Position numbers and translations under genes: made by a program
Origin: Pseudomonadota bacterium
GTDB lineage: Bacteria; Desulfobacterota; Binatia; Binatales; Binataceae
NCBI GenBank assembly: GCA_021325355.1
Contig: JAJPHI010000014.1
Span: forward strand, 65,129-129,128
DNA: 64,000 nt
Reading direction: 5' to 3'
Part shown: one piece after another, positions 27,805 through 37,645 of the stretch
How the letters are laid out: every line of letters begins with the position of its first letter
How positions within the stretch are numbered: position 1 is the first letter of the stretch
Notes under the pieces: model-generated
What the model saw: the letters and a program-made list of their open reading frames with translations, nothing else
Told to the model about the DNA's origin: nothing
Database searches by the model: none

Positions 27805-27860
27805 CGTTAATCAAGGGCTTTGAGGAACCAACCGCAGCAAACTCTCAGGAGGAGTTGTCG

Positions 27861-29576
27861 ATGGCAGAATATGATCTGCTGATCAAAAACGGGATGGTTA
27901 TCGACGGCACGCGCGCCCCGCGCTTCGTCGATGACATCGCTATCAAGGACGGCAAGATCGCCAAGATCGGCCGTACCCAGGCGCACGAGGCCAAGCAGGT
28001 GTTGGAAGCGGACGGACTGATTGTCGCTCCCGGCTTCATCGACCTGCACACCCATTACGACGCGCAGATTTTCTGGGATCCCTACCTGACGCTCTCGGGT
28101 TGGCACGGTATCACCTCGGTGGTCATCGGCAACTGCGGTTTCGGCTTCGCGCCGGTCAAGCCGAAGGATCGCGAGCGGGCGATGCTCACGATGGTCCGCA
28201 CGGAAGCCATCCCATACAAGGCGATGGAAGCGGCGATGGCGCCGAAGTGGGATTGGGAAACCTATCCGCAGTTCATGCAGACCCTCGATCGGCTGCCGAA
28301 GGGCGTCAACCTGCTGCCCACGGTTCCGATGAACCCGGTGCTCGGCTACGTCATGGGTATCGAGGAGTCGAAGACCGGCCGTATGCCGACCGATGCCGAG
28401 CATGCCGAGATGCGGCGTATCCTGCACGAGGCGATGGATGCGGGTGCGCATGGCTGGTCGGCGCAGCGGCTAAAGCCCGATGGCCCGTCGTCAGTCCAAC
28501 GCGACTTCGACGGTTCGCCGATGAACACCGACATCATGCACGACGAGACCTGCATTGAGATGGCGCGGGTCCTCGGCGAGCGCGGCGAAGGCCACATGGA
28601 GCTCACGCTGGTGAGCTGGGATCCGAAGCAGGATGCCAAGCATTTCGAGCTGCTCGCGGAAATCAGCCGCCGTCCGATGATGTACCAGGCGGTCGCCACG
28701 CAGGATCGCTATCCCCATCGTCATCGCAACACCATCAAGTGGCTCGAGCGCTGCCGTCAGAAAGGCCTGCGCATCTACGGCCAGGGCGTGACGACCGATG
28801 CCGGCCTCACGTTCACCTTCGAAGACTGGAACCTGTTCGATGACTCCGATGCGTGGCGCGAAGCCACCACCGGCACGGTTGCCGAACGTCGCGAGAAGCT
28901 GGGTGATCCGCGTCGGCGCGAAGCGCTCAAGGCGCAGATGCCGCGCGAGAGCCTTATCACCAGCTACTTTGATCAGATCGTTATCACCGAGTGCGCCAAA
29001 GCCGAGAACAAGAAGTTCGAAGGCCTGACGCTGCGCCAGGCCGCGGCCCAGAGCGGCAAGGACCCGGTTGACACGATGCTCGATCTGGCCGTGTCCGAAG
29101 ACCTCAAGACCGAGTTCTTCGCGCCGGCGGTCAATCAGGACATGAGCCTGATGAAAGAGCTGATCGACAATCCGGCGATCCCGTTCGGCGTGAGCGACGG
29201 CGGTGCCCATACCAAGTTCCTGACCGCTGGCCGTTTCCCGACCGAAGGTATCGTCAAGTATTGCCGCGAGTACGGCTGGCTGACGCTCGAGGATATCCAC
29301 TGGCGTCTGAGCGCGCTGCCGGCGTTTATCGCGGGCTTCAAGGATCGCGGCTTCCTGCGCGAAGGCGCGCCGGCCGATATCGTGGTCTATGACCTCGACA
29401 AGCTGGCGGTGAAGCCGATCGAAATCGCGCGCGACCTGCCCGGTGGCGAGTGGCGGCGCGTGCAGAAGGCCGACGGCTATCGCTGGATCCTCGTCAACGG
29501 CGAAGTGACCTTCCACGATGGCGAGTGCACGGGCGCGACCCCGGGTCGTCTGCTCCGTCACGGCGCCGGCGCCTGA
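27861..29576 (+). CDS. Amidohydrolase, N-acyl-D-amino-acid deacylase family
   Basis: The protein has 571 residues from ATG 27861, with AGGAGG eight bases upstream; a TTG at 27855 is also in frame. It opens with DLLIKNGMVIDGTRAPRF and reaches the metal-binding PGFIDLHTHYDAQ, typical of the D-aminoacylase branch of the amidohydrolase superfamily. Late motifs FGVSDGGAHTKFLT and the return of the small beta domain (GAPADIVVYDLDKL) agree. It hydrolyses an amide or a related bond in a soluble substrate; D-amino acids are the family prototype but not certain here. Transcription probably ends at the strong terminator at 29612-29646. Controlled by the divergent TetR gene. Confidence 0.9.
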   Translation: MAEYDLLIKNGMVIDGTRAPRFVDDIAIKDGKIAKIGRTQAHEAKQVLEADGLIVAPGFIDLHTHYDAQIFWDPYLTLSGWHGITSVVIGNCGFGFAPVKPKDRERAMLTMVRTEAIPYKAMEAAMAPKWDWETYPQFMQTLDRLPKGVNLLPTVPMNPVLGYVMGIEESKTGRMPTDAEHAEMRRILHEAMDAGAHGWSAQRLKPDGPSSVQRDFDGSPMNTDIMHDETCIEMARVLGERGEGHMELTLVSWDPKQDAKHFELLAEISRRPMMYQAVATQDRYPHRHRNTIKWLERCRQKGLRIYGQGVTTDAGLTFTFEDWNLFDDSDAWREATTGTVAERREKLGDPRRREALKAQMPRESLITSYFDQIVITECAKAENKKFEGLTLRQAAAQSGKDPVDTMLDLAVSEDLKTEFFAPAVNQDMSLMKELIDNPAIPFGVSDGGAHTKFLTAGRFPTEGIVKYCREYGWLTLEDIHWRLSALPAFIAGFKDRGFLREGAPADIVVYDLDKLAVKPIEIARDLPGGEWRRVQKADGYRWILVNGEVTFHDGECTGATPGRLLRHGAGA

Positions 29577-29611
29577 GTCGTTAACGGCTTAGCGTTGGTC
29601 TGAAGCAGAAG

Positions 29612-29646
29612 CGGCCGGTGGGCATTACGCCCGCCGGCCGTTTTTT
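29612..29646 (+). terminator. Rho-independent terminator after the amidohydrolase gene
   Basis: A 12-bp stem (29612-29623 with 29629-29640, one G-T pair) with the loop ATTAC is followed directly by six T residues (29641-29646). It begins 36 bp after the stop codon. Confidence 0.92.
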
Positions 29647-29826
29647 CGTGCTCGGCGCCCCATTTAAGTCGCGGCGCGCTTGCCTGGCGTCGCAGATTCT
29701 TCGTCAGAAGCGCTTTGACCGACGACGCCCGCGGCGGCGACACCGTCTTCTCTGCCCGATGAGATCGTCAGGCAGTCGAGGCGCTCGGCGGCGGACGGCG
29801 CCGCGATGCCGCTGGCGCGGCTTTCT

Positions 29827-30660
29827 CTAGGGGCCGCAGAAGACCAGCATCCGCGCCTCGATACTTTCGCGCGGCGGCGCGTCCGGCAAACTCGTGGTGT
29901 CCTCGAAGCCGGTATGGCCGGTGAAGCGCGCCCGTCCGTCATCCGCCGAGTCGTAGCACTTGAGCAGCAATACCTCGTCGCGCTGCATCCGCGGGAAATA
30001 GTACCACTTGTGAGCTGGATTGAACTTCAACGAATATACTTCGCCGGTGCGGTCGCGATACTTGAGATCGGTCGGGATGAAGTCTTCGAGCTTCATGCTG
30101 CGCGCGTCACAGACGGCAAGGGGAGTTTCCTCGACCGGGCCGCGAATCGGCCGCCAGACATTGATTTCCATAAACCGATGCCTGAGTAGCTCATCAGCTT
30201 CAGCGCCCATCAGATCGCGCACGCGCTGCGGTCCCGATTTGAGCGTGTAATCGTTGTGCGCGAACTTTACCGGCTCGCGCGCGCCGTTAAGTCCCGCCTT
30301 GGCCATCGGGCGGCAGCGGACATTGTGATCAAAGACCACCACGCGAGCCGCCCCGGCATGGCGTTTTACCAGTTCCGCAACTTCCGGATAGTAAACCTGT
30401 CTGACCTCTTCGGCGTCGTAGAAATTCACGACTTTGGTTTCATGACGAAGGAGGGCGAAACCTGCCGTGTCGAGCGTCAATCGGTCGGCGATGGGGCGCC
30501 CATTATAAACCGGCAGGCGATGCTTGATGACCGCGCCGGACCGCATCGGCACGCCCGGCGGCGGTTCGTAGAGATAGTTGACCGGGCGTTGCCCGGTGTA
30601 TTCGAGGTAATTGATGATGCCTTCGATATGGTCGGCCGGGGTTTTCGCCTCGATATCCAT
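29827..30660 (-). CDS. CmcJ/NvfI-like oxidoreductase/methyltransferase family protein
   Basis: The protein has 277 residues from ATG 30660 (GAGGAA upstream); the longer frame adds 21 residues. Hallmarks are the N-terminal LEYTGQRPVNYLYEPPPG, RVVVFDHNVRC in the middle and, near the end, YSLKFNPAHKWYYFPRMQRDE followed by LLKCYDS and APPRESIEARMLVF. The family is named after cephamycin CmcJ and fungal NvfI, a 2-oxoglutarate/iron-type dioxygenase. Many bacterial members have no known substrate. The His and Asp residues for a metal are plausible (FDHN, AHND) but not proven. Starts 86 bp after the acyl-CoA ligase gene on the same strand. Confidence 0.82.
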   Translation of the reverse strand: MDIEAKTPADHIEGIINYLEYTGQRPVNYLYEPPPGVPMRSGAVIKHRLPVYNGRPIADRLTLDTAGFALLRHETKVVNFYDAEEVRQVYYPEVAELVKRHAGAARVVVFDHNVRCRPMAKAGLNGAREPVKFAHNDYTLKSGPQRVRDLMGAEADELLRHRFMEINVWRPIRGPVEETPLAVCDARSMKLEDFIPTDLKYRDRTGEVYSLKFNPAHKWYYFPRMQRDEVLLLKCYDSADDGRARFTGHTGFEDTTSLPDAPPRESIEARMLVFCGP

Positions 30661-30746
30661 CAGGTTTCCTCGCCGCAGAAATGCGCTGCGCTCCTTATAC
30701 AATGCGCTCCGGACGGACGCCACGCGATAACGCGCATCTGCAGCTC

Positions 30747-32525
30747 TCAGTTGCCGTACAGCGAGTCGATAGCCTCGCGATAGTGTTCCTGCACCACGCG
30801 GCGGCGCAGCTTGAGCGTGGGCGTCAGTTCGCCGTTCTCCTGCGTGAAGGGATGGGGGAGCAGGCGGAAATCGACGATCGCTTCAACGTCCGAGAGGCTC
30901 CGATTAAACTCGCGCAGCCGCCGGCGAAAAAACTCGCGCACCTTGGGATTGGCCACGATCGCCTCGGGCGGAGCGCTGTCGAGCTCGAGCGCGTCGGCCT
31001 GATGCTCGCGCAGATGATCGAAGTTGGGGACGAGCAGGACGACGAGATGCTTGCGGCGATCGCCAATTACGCAGGCTTGCGCGATATAAAAATCCGCGGC
31101 CAGGCGGCTTTCGAGATTGGCGGGTGAGATATTCTTGCCGCCCGAGAGCACGATAATCTCTTTTTTGCGGTCGGTGATGGCGACGTAGCCGTCGGCGTCG
31201 ATTTTGGCGATATCGCCGGTGTGCAGCCATCCGTCGGCGTCGATCGCTTCGCGGGTTTCATCGTCGCGCCGCCAATATCCGCGCATCACATTGGGGCCGC
31301 GCACCAGTAGCTCGCCGTCATCCGCGAGCTTTACCTCGACGTTGCGCAACGGCCGCCCGACCGTGCCGAAGCGCGTATGGCCTTTCAGGTTTACGGCAAC
31401 GACCGGCGCTGCCTCGGTCAGTCCGTAGCCTTCGACGATCGGGACTTCGGCGGCGGCCAGGAAACGATTGATCTCGTTTGGCAGCGGCGCGCCGCCGGAA
31501 ATCAGGTATCGCAGCCGCGAGCCGAACACCGCCTTTATCCGCTTGAAGACGAGCCGGCGGTAGAGCGGCATCTGCAGACGGGCGAGAAGCGGCGCCGGGC
31601 GGCCGGCGAGGCGGGCTTCGGCCACGCGACTGCCGACCGCGACTGCACGCTGAAAAATGGCCCGCTGCACCGGCGACGACGACTCGACCCGCCGCATGAT
31701 ACGATCATGGACGGTTTCGAGCAGGCGCGGCACGGTCAACAGCACCGTCGGCTCGACCTCGAGCAGATTGTGGGCGAGCTGGCTCAGCCCTTCCGCATAG
31801 GCGATCGTGCCGCCCGCCGTCATCACCGTGTAATAACCGGCAGTACGCTCGAAGGAGTGCGCGATCGGAAGGAACGACAACACACAATCGTTCTCATTGA
31901 GATCGAGTGCGGCCTGATTGGCCGCGCAGTTCGCCAGCAGATTGCCGTGCGACAGCATCACGCCCTTGGAGGGTCCGGTGGTGCCCGACGTATAGATGAG
32001 GGTTGCGAGATCGTCCGGCGCTCCGGGCCGTGCCGGCATCGGCGGCAGATTCCTGAGCGCGGTCAAGGCCCATACGGGAATTCCATGCAGATCCCTGGGG
32101 ACGGCCTGTTCGTCCATCGCGAGGATACCCTGCACGCCTGGCAAGGGACCAAGCGCGCCCAGTTTGGCCATCAGCGCCGCGTTGCCGACCGCGACGAGCT
32201 GGGCGCCGCTGTCAGCCAGCACATGACGCATCTCGTCGCTCCCGCTGGTGGTATAAATCGGGACGACGATAGCGCCGAGACCGAGCGCCGCCTGATCAAC
32301 GATGACCCATTCGGGCGAGTTTTCAGCCAGGATCGCGATCCGATCGCCCCGTCCGAGCCCGATGCGGCCCAAGCCGGTCCGCACCCGCTGAACTGCATCG
32401 TCGACGTCAGCCCACGAAAGGTTCTGCCATGCACCGTTGCGTTTTTGCCGCAGAAAGGTCCGTGCGGTGTAGCGCGACGCCTGTGCCTCGAACAGCTCCG
32501 CCAGTGTCTGTCTTTCGATTGCCAT
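30747..32525 (-). CDS. Long-chain-fatty-acid-CoA ligase (AMP-forming)
   Basis: The protein has 592 residues. It has the AMP-binding P-loop YTSGTTGPSKGVMLSHGN, a GYGLTEAAPV motif, TGDIAKIDADGYVAITDRKKE and the C-terminal Lys region SGGKNISPANLE, all as in FadD15-type long-chain ligases of Mycobacterium and related bacteria. It activates free fatty or aryl acids to CoA thioesters with ATP, feeding the acyl-CoA dehydrogenases and CoA-transferases nearby. Divergent from the heme A genes (235 bp apart). Confidence 0.93.
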   Translation of the reverse strand: MAIERQTLAELFEAQASRYTARTFLRQKRNGAWQNLSWADVDDAVQRVRTGLGRIGLGRGDRIAILAENSPEWVIVDQAALGLGAIVVPIYTTSGSDEMRHVLADSGAQLVAVGNAALMAKLGALGPLPGVQGILAMDEQAVPRDLHGIPVWALTALRNLPPMPARPGAPDDLATLIYTSGTTGPSKGVMLSHGNLLANCAANQAALDLNENDCVLSFLPIAHSFERTAGYYTVMTAGGTIAYAEGLSQLAHNLLEVEPTVLLTVPRLLETVHDRIMRRVESSSPVQRAIFQRAVAVGSRVAEARLAGRPAPLLARLQMPLYRRLVFKRIKAVFGSRLRYLISGGAPLPNEINRFLAAAEVPIVEGYGLTEAAPVVAVNLKGHTRFGTVGRPLRNVEVKLADDGELLVRGPNVMRGYWRRDDETREAIDADGWLHTGDIAKIDADGYVAITDRKKEIIVLSGGKNISPANLESRLAADFYIAQACVIGDRRKHLVVLLVPNFDHLREHQADALELDSAPPEAIVANPKVREFFRRRLREFNRSLSDVEAIVDFRLLPHPFTQENGELTPTLKLRRRVVQEHYREAIDSLYGN

Positions 32526-32616
32526 CCTGATGGTCGCTCGGTCGGCCGCTCATGATTTAGTCGAAAATGAGATTGATGGCCAAGCGCCCATGATGCTCCG
32601 GTCCCTGTCGATAAAT

Positions 32617-32633
32617 TGTGCAGAAACTGTGCA
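32617..32633 (+). repeat. Direct repeat TGTGCA with an 11-bp period
   Basis: TGTGCA occurs at 32617-32622 and again at 32628-32633, one helical turn apart, in the 235-bp gap between the acyl-CoA ligase and ctaA genes. The rest of the gap shows no clear feature. It could be a regulator site; chance is not excluded. Confidence 0.3.
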
Positions 32634-32760
32634 TAACCCGGTAATGCAACCAGGCTCAGCGGAGCGGTGGCGGTCCGGGCTGCGATCGTCACACGCCGAC
32701 TGCAGAAAATTCGCGCGAGGCCATCGCCGCGCCGTCCCGTTTTATTTAGAATTCGGCCTG

Positions 32761-33750
32761 ATGCGTGATGCTTCAGGTGATCATCCCGAGGGCGGTTCAT
32801 CCGCGCTGCACCGCTTTGCCGTGATCTGTGCGGTGGCGACGCTCTGCCTGATTTTTGTCGGCGGTCTGGTGACCTCGACCGGTTCGGCGCTGGCCGTTCC
32901 GGATTGGCCGCTGGCCTTTGGCAAGCTTATCCCGAAGCTACAGGGGGGAGTCCGCTTCGAGTATGGCCATCGCGTGGCGGCCGGTACCGTCACACTCTTG
33001 ACGGTCGCTCTGGCGATCGCCGCCTGGCGCGCGCCTGCTCGTCCGGTTGTGCGGAAGTTGGCGCTGATCGCGGTCGGACTGGTGATTTTTCAGGCGATTC
33101 TTGGCGGCGTCACGGTGCTGCTCGAACTGCCGCTCGCGATCGCGGTTGCGCATGCGGCCACGGCCCAAGCCTTCTTTTGTCTTATCGTGACGATCGCCGC
33201 GATTACCAATCCGGTTTTCGAGCGTCGATATGAGCAGGCGGGCGGCGTTGCAGCCGGGAACTCGACGGGCACGCTCGCGAAGATCACCACGGCGGTTATC
33301 TATGCGCAAATCCTGGTCGGCGCCGTGATGCGCCACCTGGGTGCCGGTCTGGCAATTCCGGATTTTCCGCTGTCCTACGGCCGCCTGATCCCGCCGCTCG
33401 ACTCACCCTTCGTGATCATCAACTTCGCCCATCGCTGCGGTGCGCTGGTAGTTGCCGCGCTCGTGATTTGGACCGTGACTTCGGCGTATCGTGCGGCTGC
33501 GGGTGACAGCTTTATCCGGCGGCCCGCAGAATTGCTTCTCGCCCTGTTGCTTCTGCAGATTTCGCTCGGCGCGATCACCGTCTGGAGCGGACGCGCGGTG
33601 CTGCCGACCACGGCACACGTGGCCACCGGTGCCGCACTACTGGCGACCAGTCTGCTCCTGACCCTGCGCCAGAGCCTTGAACCCGCGGTTCGCGTCGCTG
33701 CCCGGGCCTTGCCGAAGACCGCGATGACGCGGCGCGAGGCGCGCGCTTGA
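32761..33750 (+). CDS. ctaA: Heme A synthase
   Basis: The protein has 329 residues from ATG 32761; the open frame begins earlier, but the first 77 codons look non-coding. About eight membrane helices form two homologous halves. The heme-ligand His pattern is kept: EYGHRVAAG and AHAATAQAF in the first half, NFAHRCGAL and TTAHVATGA in the second. CtaA hydroxylates the methyl group of heme O to make heme A for aa3-type cytochrome oxidase. The stop overlaps the ctaB start by four bases, so the two are co-translated. Confidence 0.93.
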   Translation: MRDASGDHPEGGSSALHRFAVICAVATLCLIFVGGLVTSTGSALAVPDWPLAFGKLIPKLQGGVRFEYGHRVAAGTVTLLTVALAIAAWRAPARPVVRKLALIAVGLVIFQAILGGVTVLLELPLAIAVAHAATAQAFFCLIVTIAAITNPVFERRYEQAGGVAAGNSTGTLAKITTAVIYAQILVGAVMRHLGAGLAIPDFPLSYGRLIPPLDSPFVIINFAHRCGALVVAALVIWTVTSAYRAAAGDSFIRRPAELLLALLLLQISLGAITVWSGRAVLPTTAHVATGAALLATSLLLTLRQSLEPAVRVAARALPKTAMTRREARA

Positions 33751-34637
33751 ACACCCGCGTCTTCGCCGCCGATGACCCCGCGCAGTTCCTGCGCGAGCGC
33801 GGGGCAGCCTACTTCGAGTTGACCAAGCCGCGCGTGGTCAGCATGGTGCTGGTGACAGCGCTCGCCGGCTTCTATCTGGGCGCGGCGGACTTCCAGAGCA
33901 GGACAGCGCTGCTGATGCTGGTCGGAGTGGCGCTCGGGGCGGGCGGCACCATGGCGCTCAATCAGGTCCTCGAGCGTGATACGGATGCGATCATGGACCG
34001 CACCTGCGGGCGTCCGGTGCCCAGCGGCCGCACCACGCCAACGGCGGCACTGGTTTTCGGCGCGGTCCTCATCGTTGCGGGCCTCGCGATTCTGTGGAGC
34101 GCGGTAAACCCGCTGTCGGCGATCGTGACGGGAACCATCGCGGTGCTTTATCTCGGCGCGTACACGCCGATGAAGCGTTATTCCTGGATCTGTCATATCA
34201 TCGGCGCGGTTCCTGGCGCGCTGCCGCCGGTCGCCGGATGGGCGGCGGCGCGCGGCACGCTCGCGGCCGAACCTTTTGTCCTGTTCGGGATCATGTTCCT
34301 GTGGCAGCTCCCGCATTCGCTTTCGATCGCCACGATGTATCAGACCGAGTACGCACGCGCCGGTCTCTCGCTGCTTCCGCGCGATCGCGCCTGGGGCAAT
34401 CCGGCAAGCGTCGCGATGCTGGCGGCGGCGGTTGCGCTCGCGGCCTTCGGCACCGTGCCCTTCTGGATGGGCTTCGCGGGCCGGGTCTATCTGCCGGTCT
34501 CGCTGATTCTCGGCGCGGCGATGCTGCTCTTTACGGTCCGGCTGCTGCGCGGATCAACGACCGCCCGCCAGGTGATGTTCGCGTCGCTGCTCTACCTGCC
34601 GCTGGTGCTCCTCACGATGGTACTCGACCGCATCTAG
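33747..34637 (+). CDS. ctaB: Protoheme IX farnesyltransferase
   Basis: The protein has 296 residues from a TTG start at 33747 that overlaps the ctaA stop (TTGA). It belongs to the UbiA prenyltransferase superfamily with about nine membrane helices. LTKPRVV near the N-terminus and the Asp-rich NQVLERDTDAIMDRT are the family signature. It adds a farnesyl group to heme B, giving heme O for the neighbouring CtaA. No cytochrome oxidase subunit genes are visible in the window. Confidence 0.95.
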   Translation: MNTRVFAADDPAQFLRERGAAYFELTKPRVVSMVLVTALAGFYLGAADFQSRTALLMLVGVALGAGGTMALNQVLERDTDAIMDRTCGRPVPSGRTTPTAALVFGAVLIVAGLAILWSAVNPLSAIVTGTIAVLYLGAYTPMKRYSWICHIIGAVPGALPPVAGWAAARGTLAAEPFVLFGIMFLWQLPHSLSIATMYQTEYARAGLSLLPRDRAWGNPASVAMLAAAVALAAFGTVPFWMGFAGRVYLPVSLILGAAMLLFTVRLLRGSTTARQVMFASLLYLPLVLLTMVLDRI

Positions 34638-34779
34638 ATCGGGACGGTTTCCCTCCGCCGGCGGACGTATCTAGCGTGCATCTGACGGCTGGCGTCCGCG
34701 GGCTCGGCGGCGGTCGCGGTTTTCCGCGCATCCAGCTTCAGCTAATCTGACGCCACCACAGCAGTTTTGAGGCGTCGGA

Positions 34780-35964
34780 GTGGAAGCAGAAGCCGCCAAA
34801 GAGCAGACCGCAGAACTGAGCCGCCATACCGCGGAGGTGATCTCGGCGGCCGAGCTCACGGCCAAGCTCGCCGAGGGACGGCCGCTGCGCATAAAGCTCG
34901 GGATGGATCCGACGGCGCCTGACCTCCATCTCGGTCATTCGATCACGCTGAAAAAGCTGCGCGATTTTCAGCAGCGCGGCCACACGGTGATTTTTCTGGT
35001 GGGCGATTTCACCGCCATGATCGGCGATCCCACCGGCCGCTCGGAGACGCGCAAGCCACTCTCGCCGGAGCAGATCCGCGAGAACGCCGCGACCTATCAG
35101 CGGCAGGTCGCCCTGATTCTCGATCCGGCAAAGACCGAAGTCCGCTTCAACAGCGAATGGATGAGTCAGGTTGACACCCGCAAACTGATCGAGATCGCGG
35201 CGAAATTGAGCGTCGCTCGGATGCTCGAGCGCGACGATTTCGAGAAGCGCCTGGCCAGCCAGGAACCGCTCTTTCTGCACGAGATCCTTTATCCGTTGAT
35301 TCAGGGTTACGATTCCGTCGCGCTGCAGGCCGACGTCGAGATGGGCGGTACGGACCAGAAGTTCAACATGCTGGTCGGCCGCGAACTGCAGCGCGCCTAC
35401 GGACAAGCGGCGCAGGTCGTGATGACGATGCCGCTGCTCGAAGGGCTCGACGGCGTGCGCAAGATGTCCAAGTCCTACGGCAATTACGTCGGCCTGACCG
35501 ATTCGCCCGAGGAGATGTTCGGCAAGCTGATGTCGATCTCAGATCGCCTGATGCTGCGGTACTTCGAGCTGCTGACGAACACGGATGAAGCGACGATGGC
35601 GGCGGTCAAGTCCGGCGCGATTCATCCGATGGAGGCCAAGAAGCGGCTGGCCGGCGCTATCGTTGCCGAATACCACGGCGCGAACGCGGCCGGGCGCGCC
35701 CGGGAATTCTTCGAGACCAGGTTTCAGCGCCACGAAGTGCCCGCGGATATTCCGGTCTTTCGCATCGCGGACGAGATGTGGGTCTGCGAGTTGATGAAGC
35801 AGTTGCGCTTTGCGTCCTCGACCAGCGAGGCGCGCCGCCTGCTGAATCAGGGCGCGGTGCGTGTGGACGGCGAAACTATCGCCGACGTCAACTTCCGCTT
35901 CGTTCCGGGAGCGCACAAGATTCTTGAGGTCGGCCGCCGCCGCGTGGCCCGGATCGAGCGTTAA
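34780..35964 (+). CDS. tyrS: Tyrosyl-tRNA synthetase
   Basis: The protein has 394 residues from GTG 34780, with GAGG about seven bases upstream. Class I signatures are HLGH ([13 protein letters not shown]) and KMSKS ([10 protein letters not shown]). The C-terminal S4-type RNA-binding domain has [13 protein letters not shown]. It charges tRNA-Tyr in the cytoplasm. The length and the HLGH/KMSKS spacing match the TyrZ-like bacterial subtype. Confidence 0.96.
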   Translation: MEAEAAKEQTAELSRHTAEVISAAELTAKLAEGRPLRIKLGMDPTAPDLHLGHSITLKKLRDFQQRGHTVIFLVGDFTAMIGDPTGRSETRKPLSPEQIRENAATYQRQVALILDPAKTEVRFNSEWMSQVDTRKLIEIAAKLSVARMLERDDFEKRLASQEPLFLHEILYPLIQGYDSVALQADVEMGGTDQKFNMLVGRELQRAYGQAAQVVMTMPLLEGLDGVRKMSKSYGNYVGLTDSPEEMFGKLMSISDRLMLRYFELLTNTDEATMAAVKSGAIHPMEAKKRLAGAIVAEYHGANAAGRAREFFETRFQRHEVPADIPVFRIADEMWVCELMKQLRFASSTSEARRLLNQGAVRVDGETIADVNFRFVPGAHKILEVGRRRVARIER

Positions 35965-36101
35965 ATCCTTCTTTATTGGCTGTCGGCGCGCCTTTTGTCT
36001 TGATAAGATCGTAAAGGGAGCTATCATCGGCGGTTGAGGAATTATCCGAGAAACCGCCAATCGCCCCTTCCTCCTTCCGTCAGCTTTCGAGGCATTCCGA
36101 A

Positions 36102-37283
36102 ATGGCACGTCAGGCCGCTCATCCCACGATCATTATCCCCGGCATCCAGGGTTCGATGCTGCAGGACTATTATCCGATCGACCCGGTCACGACATGGTCG
36201 GTCATGACGGTGATTGAGAGCAAAGTGACCGCGCTCGATTTCGCCAAGCTCGCGCTTTCCGACGACGCTCAGACCGATCGCGATCCATTTGTCATGACCC
36301 GTCCTCATCAACTCCTGAGTATCGCCTATGCGACGCTCGCTAGTGGGTTGCAGGGGCGGAACCTCGTACCGGCCTACCTGTTCGCCTATGATTGGCGCTA
36401 CTCGAACGTGCGCTCGGCGCAGGATCTGGTGGTTTTCGTTGACCGCCTGCGCGCCAAAACGCTCGCCAACTGGGACGGCCGGTTCGACTTCGCCTGCCAT
36501 AGCATGGGCGGTTTGGTCTTCCGCCGCTTTCTCGATGAATGGAAACGCCTGAAGGGAACTGAGGCGCCGGTCGGCCGCGTCGCCTTTATCGCCACGCCGC
36601 ACAAAGGATCGCTGGGCGCGGCCGAAGCCCTGATCAGCGGCGAGAGCCCAATCCTCGGCGGGCGCAAAGAGATGCGCAAGCTGGCGCGCACCTTCCCCGG
36701 CGTATACGAGCTGCTGCCGCTCTACGGGAACGGCGTCATGAAGGTGGTCAAGGGCGGTCAGGAGATTGATCTTTTCCAGGAGAAGAACTGGCAGACCAAC
36801 ACGGTTACTCCCGACGCCAACGCTGGCGGCTACGATATCCAGCAACGCCATTTGACCGATGCCGAGCAGGTCCTGCGCACCCTGCCGCGACCGGAAGATC
36901 ACGGTATCGCGCCGCAGAACATGGTGGTGATTTACGGCGCCAAGCCGCAATCGACCCTGGTGGAAGTGCAGATCAGCAATGACCGCGATCAGACCTACGA
37001 CTTCGACGGAGCGAAAAAAGGCCCCGGCCTCGGTCCGGGTGACGATGTGGTCCCGGTAGGATCAGCCAAACTCCCCGGCGTGCGCGCCATCGAAATCAAG
37101 AAGGAAGACTTGAGCTATATATGGCATCCGGTGCAGCGCGCGATGGTCGATAGCGATTTGCACGCGTTTTTGCCGGCGATGGATGAAGTACAAACCATCG
37201 TGGCGAATTTTTTTGACGGCCAGGACGGCGAAAACCTGCTGCCGCGCGATATGCGAGGTCAGGGTCGGATCACGATTGGCTGA
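36102..37283 (+). CDS. LCAT-like alpha/beta hydrolase (lecithin:cholesterol acyltransferase family)
   Basis: The protein has 393 residues. TIIIPGIQGSML is the typical LCAT-family opening, FAYDWRYS and the nucleophile elbow CHSMGG (Ser) follow, with a late GDDVVPVGSAKLP (Asp) and SDLHAF (His) completing a triad. Family members are phospholipases or acyltransferases acting on lipids; no signal peptide or membrane helix is visible, so it may be cytoplasmic. The CHSMGG form, rather than GHSMGG, is seen in this group. Convergent with the DUF190 gene (10-bp gap). Confidence 0.82.
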   Translation: MARQAAHPTIIIPGIQGSMLQDYYPIDPVTTWSVMTVIESKVTALDFAKLALSDDAQTDRDPFVMTRPHQLLSIAYATLASGLQGRNLVPAYLFAYDWRYSNVRSAQDLVVFVDRLRAKTLANWDGRFDFACHSMGGLVFRRFLDEWKRLKGTEAPVGRVAFIATPHKGSLGAAEALISGESPILGGRKEMRKLARTFPGVYELLPLYGNGVMKVVKGGQEIDLFQEKNWQTNTVTPDANAGGYDIQQRHLTDAEQVLRTLPRPEDHGIAPQNMVVIYGAKPQSTLVEVQISNDRDQTYDFDGAKKGPGLGPGDDVVPVGSAKLPGVRAIEIKKEDLSYIWHPVQRAMVDSDLHAFLPAMDEVQTIVANFFDGQDGENLLPRDMRGQGRITIG

Positions 37284-37293
37284 CGCGTGAGCT

Positions 37294-37641
37294 TCACGAT
37301 TGGCCGGTGACAGGCGCGCCGTATTGCAGCACCTGGACTTTTTCCAGAGTGATCAAGCCGGAATTGACCATCCCTCTGGCCGCTTCGAGGAACTGGTCGA
37401 TCTTCGCCTGCTCATCGACGATTTCGACGACCATCGGCAAGTCCTCGGAGAGGCGGAGGATTTTGGCCGAATGGAGCCGACTCGACCGCCCAAACCCCAT
37501 CGGTCCGCGCAGCACGGTCGCGCCCGCCAGATGGAGTTCGCGCGCCTTCATCACCAGCGCTTCGTACAGCGGTTGACCGCCGCTACGGTCGCTTTCTCCA
37601 ATAAACAGCCGCAAGAGCATGGCGTCGCGTGCGATCTGCAT
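37294..37641 (-). CDS. DUF190 protein (PII-like fold)
   Basis: The 115-residue protein from ATG 37641 has DUF190 motifs: LLRLFIGESDRSGGQPLYEALV, HLAGATVLRGPMGFG and EDLPMVVEIVDEQAKI. The family has a PII-like ferredoxin fold and is often found next to CrcB, as here (start 4 bp after the crcB stop). A role in fluoride response or nucleotide sensing is suggested by that association and is not proven. Confidence 0.9.
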   Translation of the reverse strand: MQIARDAMLLRLFIGESDRSGGQPLYEALVMKARELHLAGATVLRGPMGFGRSSRLHSAKILRLSEDLPMVVEIVDEQAKIDQFLEAARGMVNSGLITLEKVQVLQYGAPVTGQS

Positions 37642-37645
37642 GGTC

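Noticed and set aside
31377-32555. 392-codon plus-strand frame opposite the acyl-CoA ligase
   Set aside because: Antisense of a clear AMP-binding enzyme.
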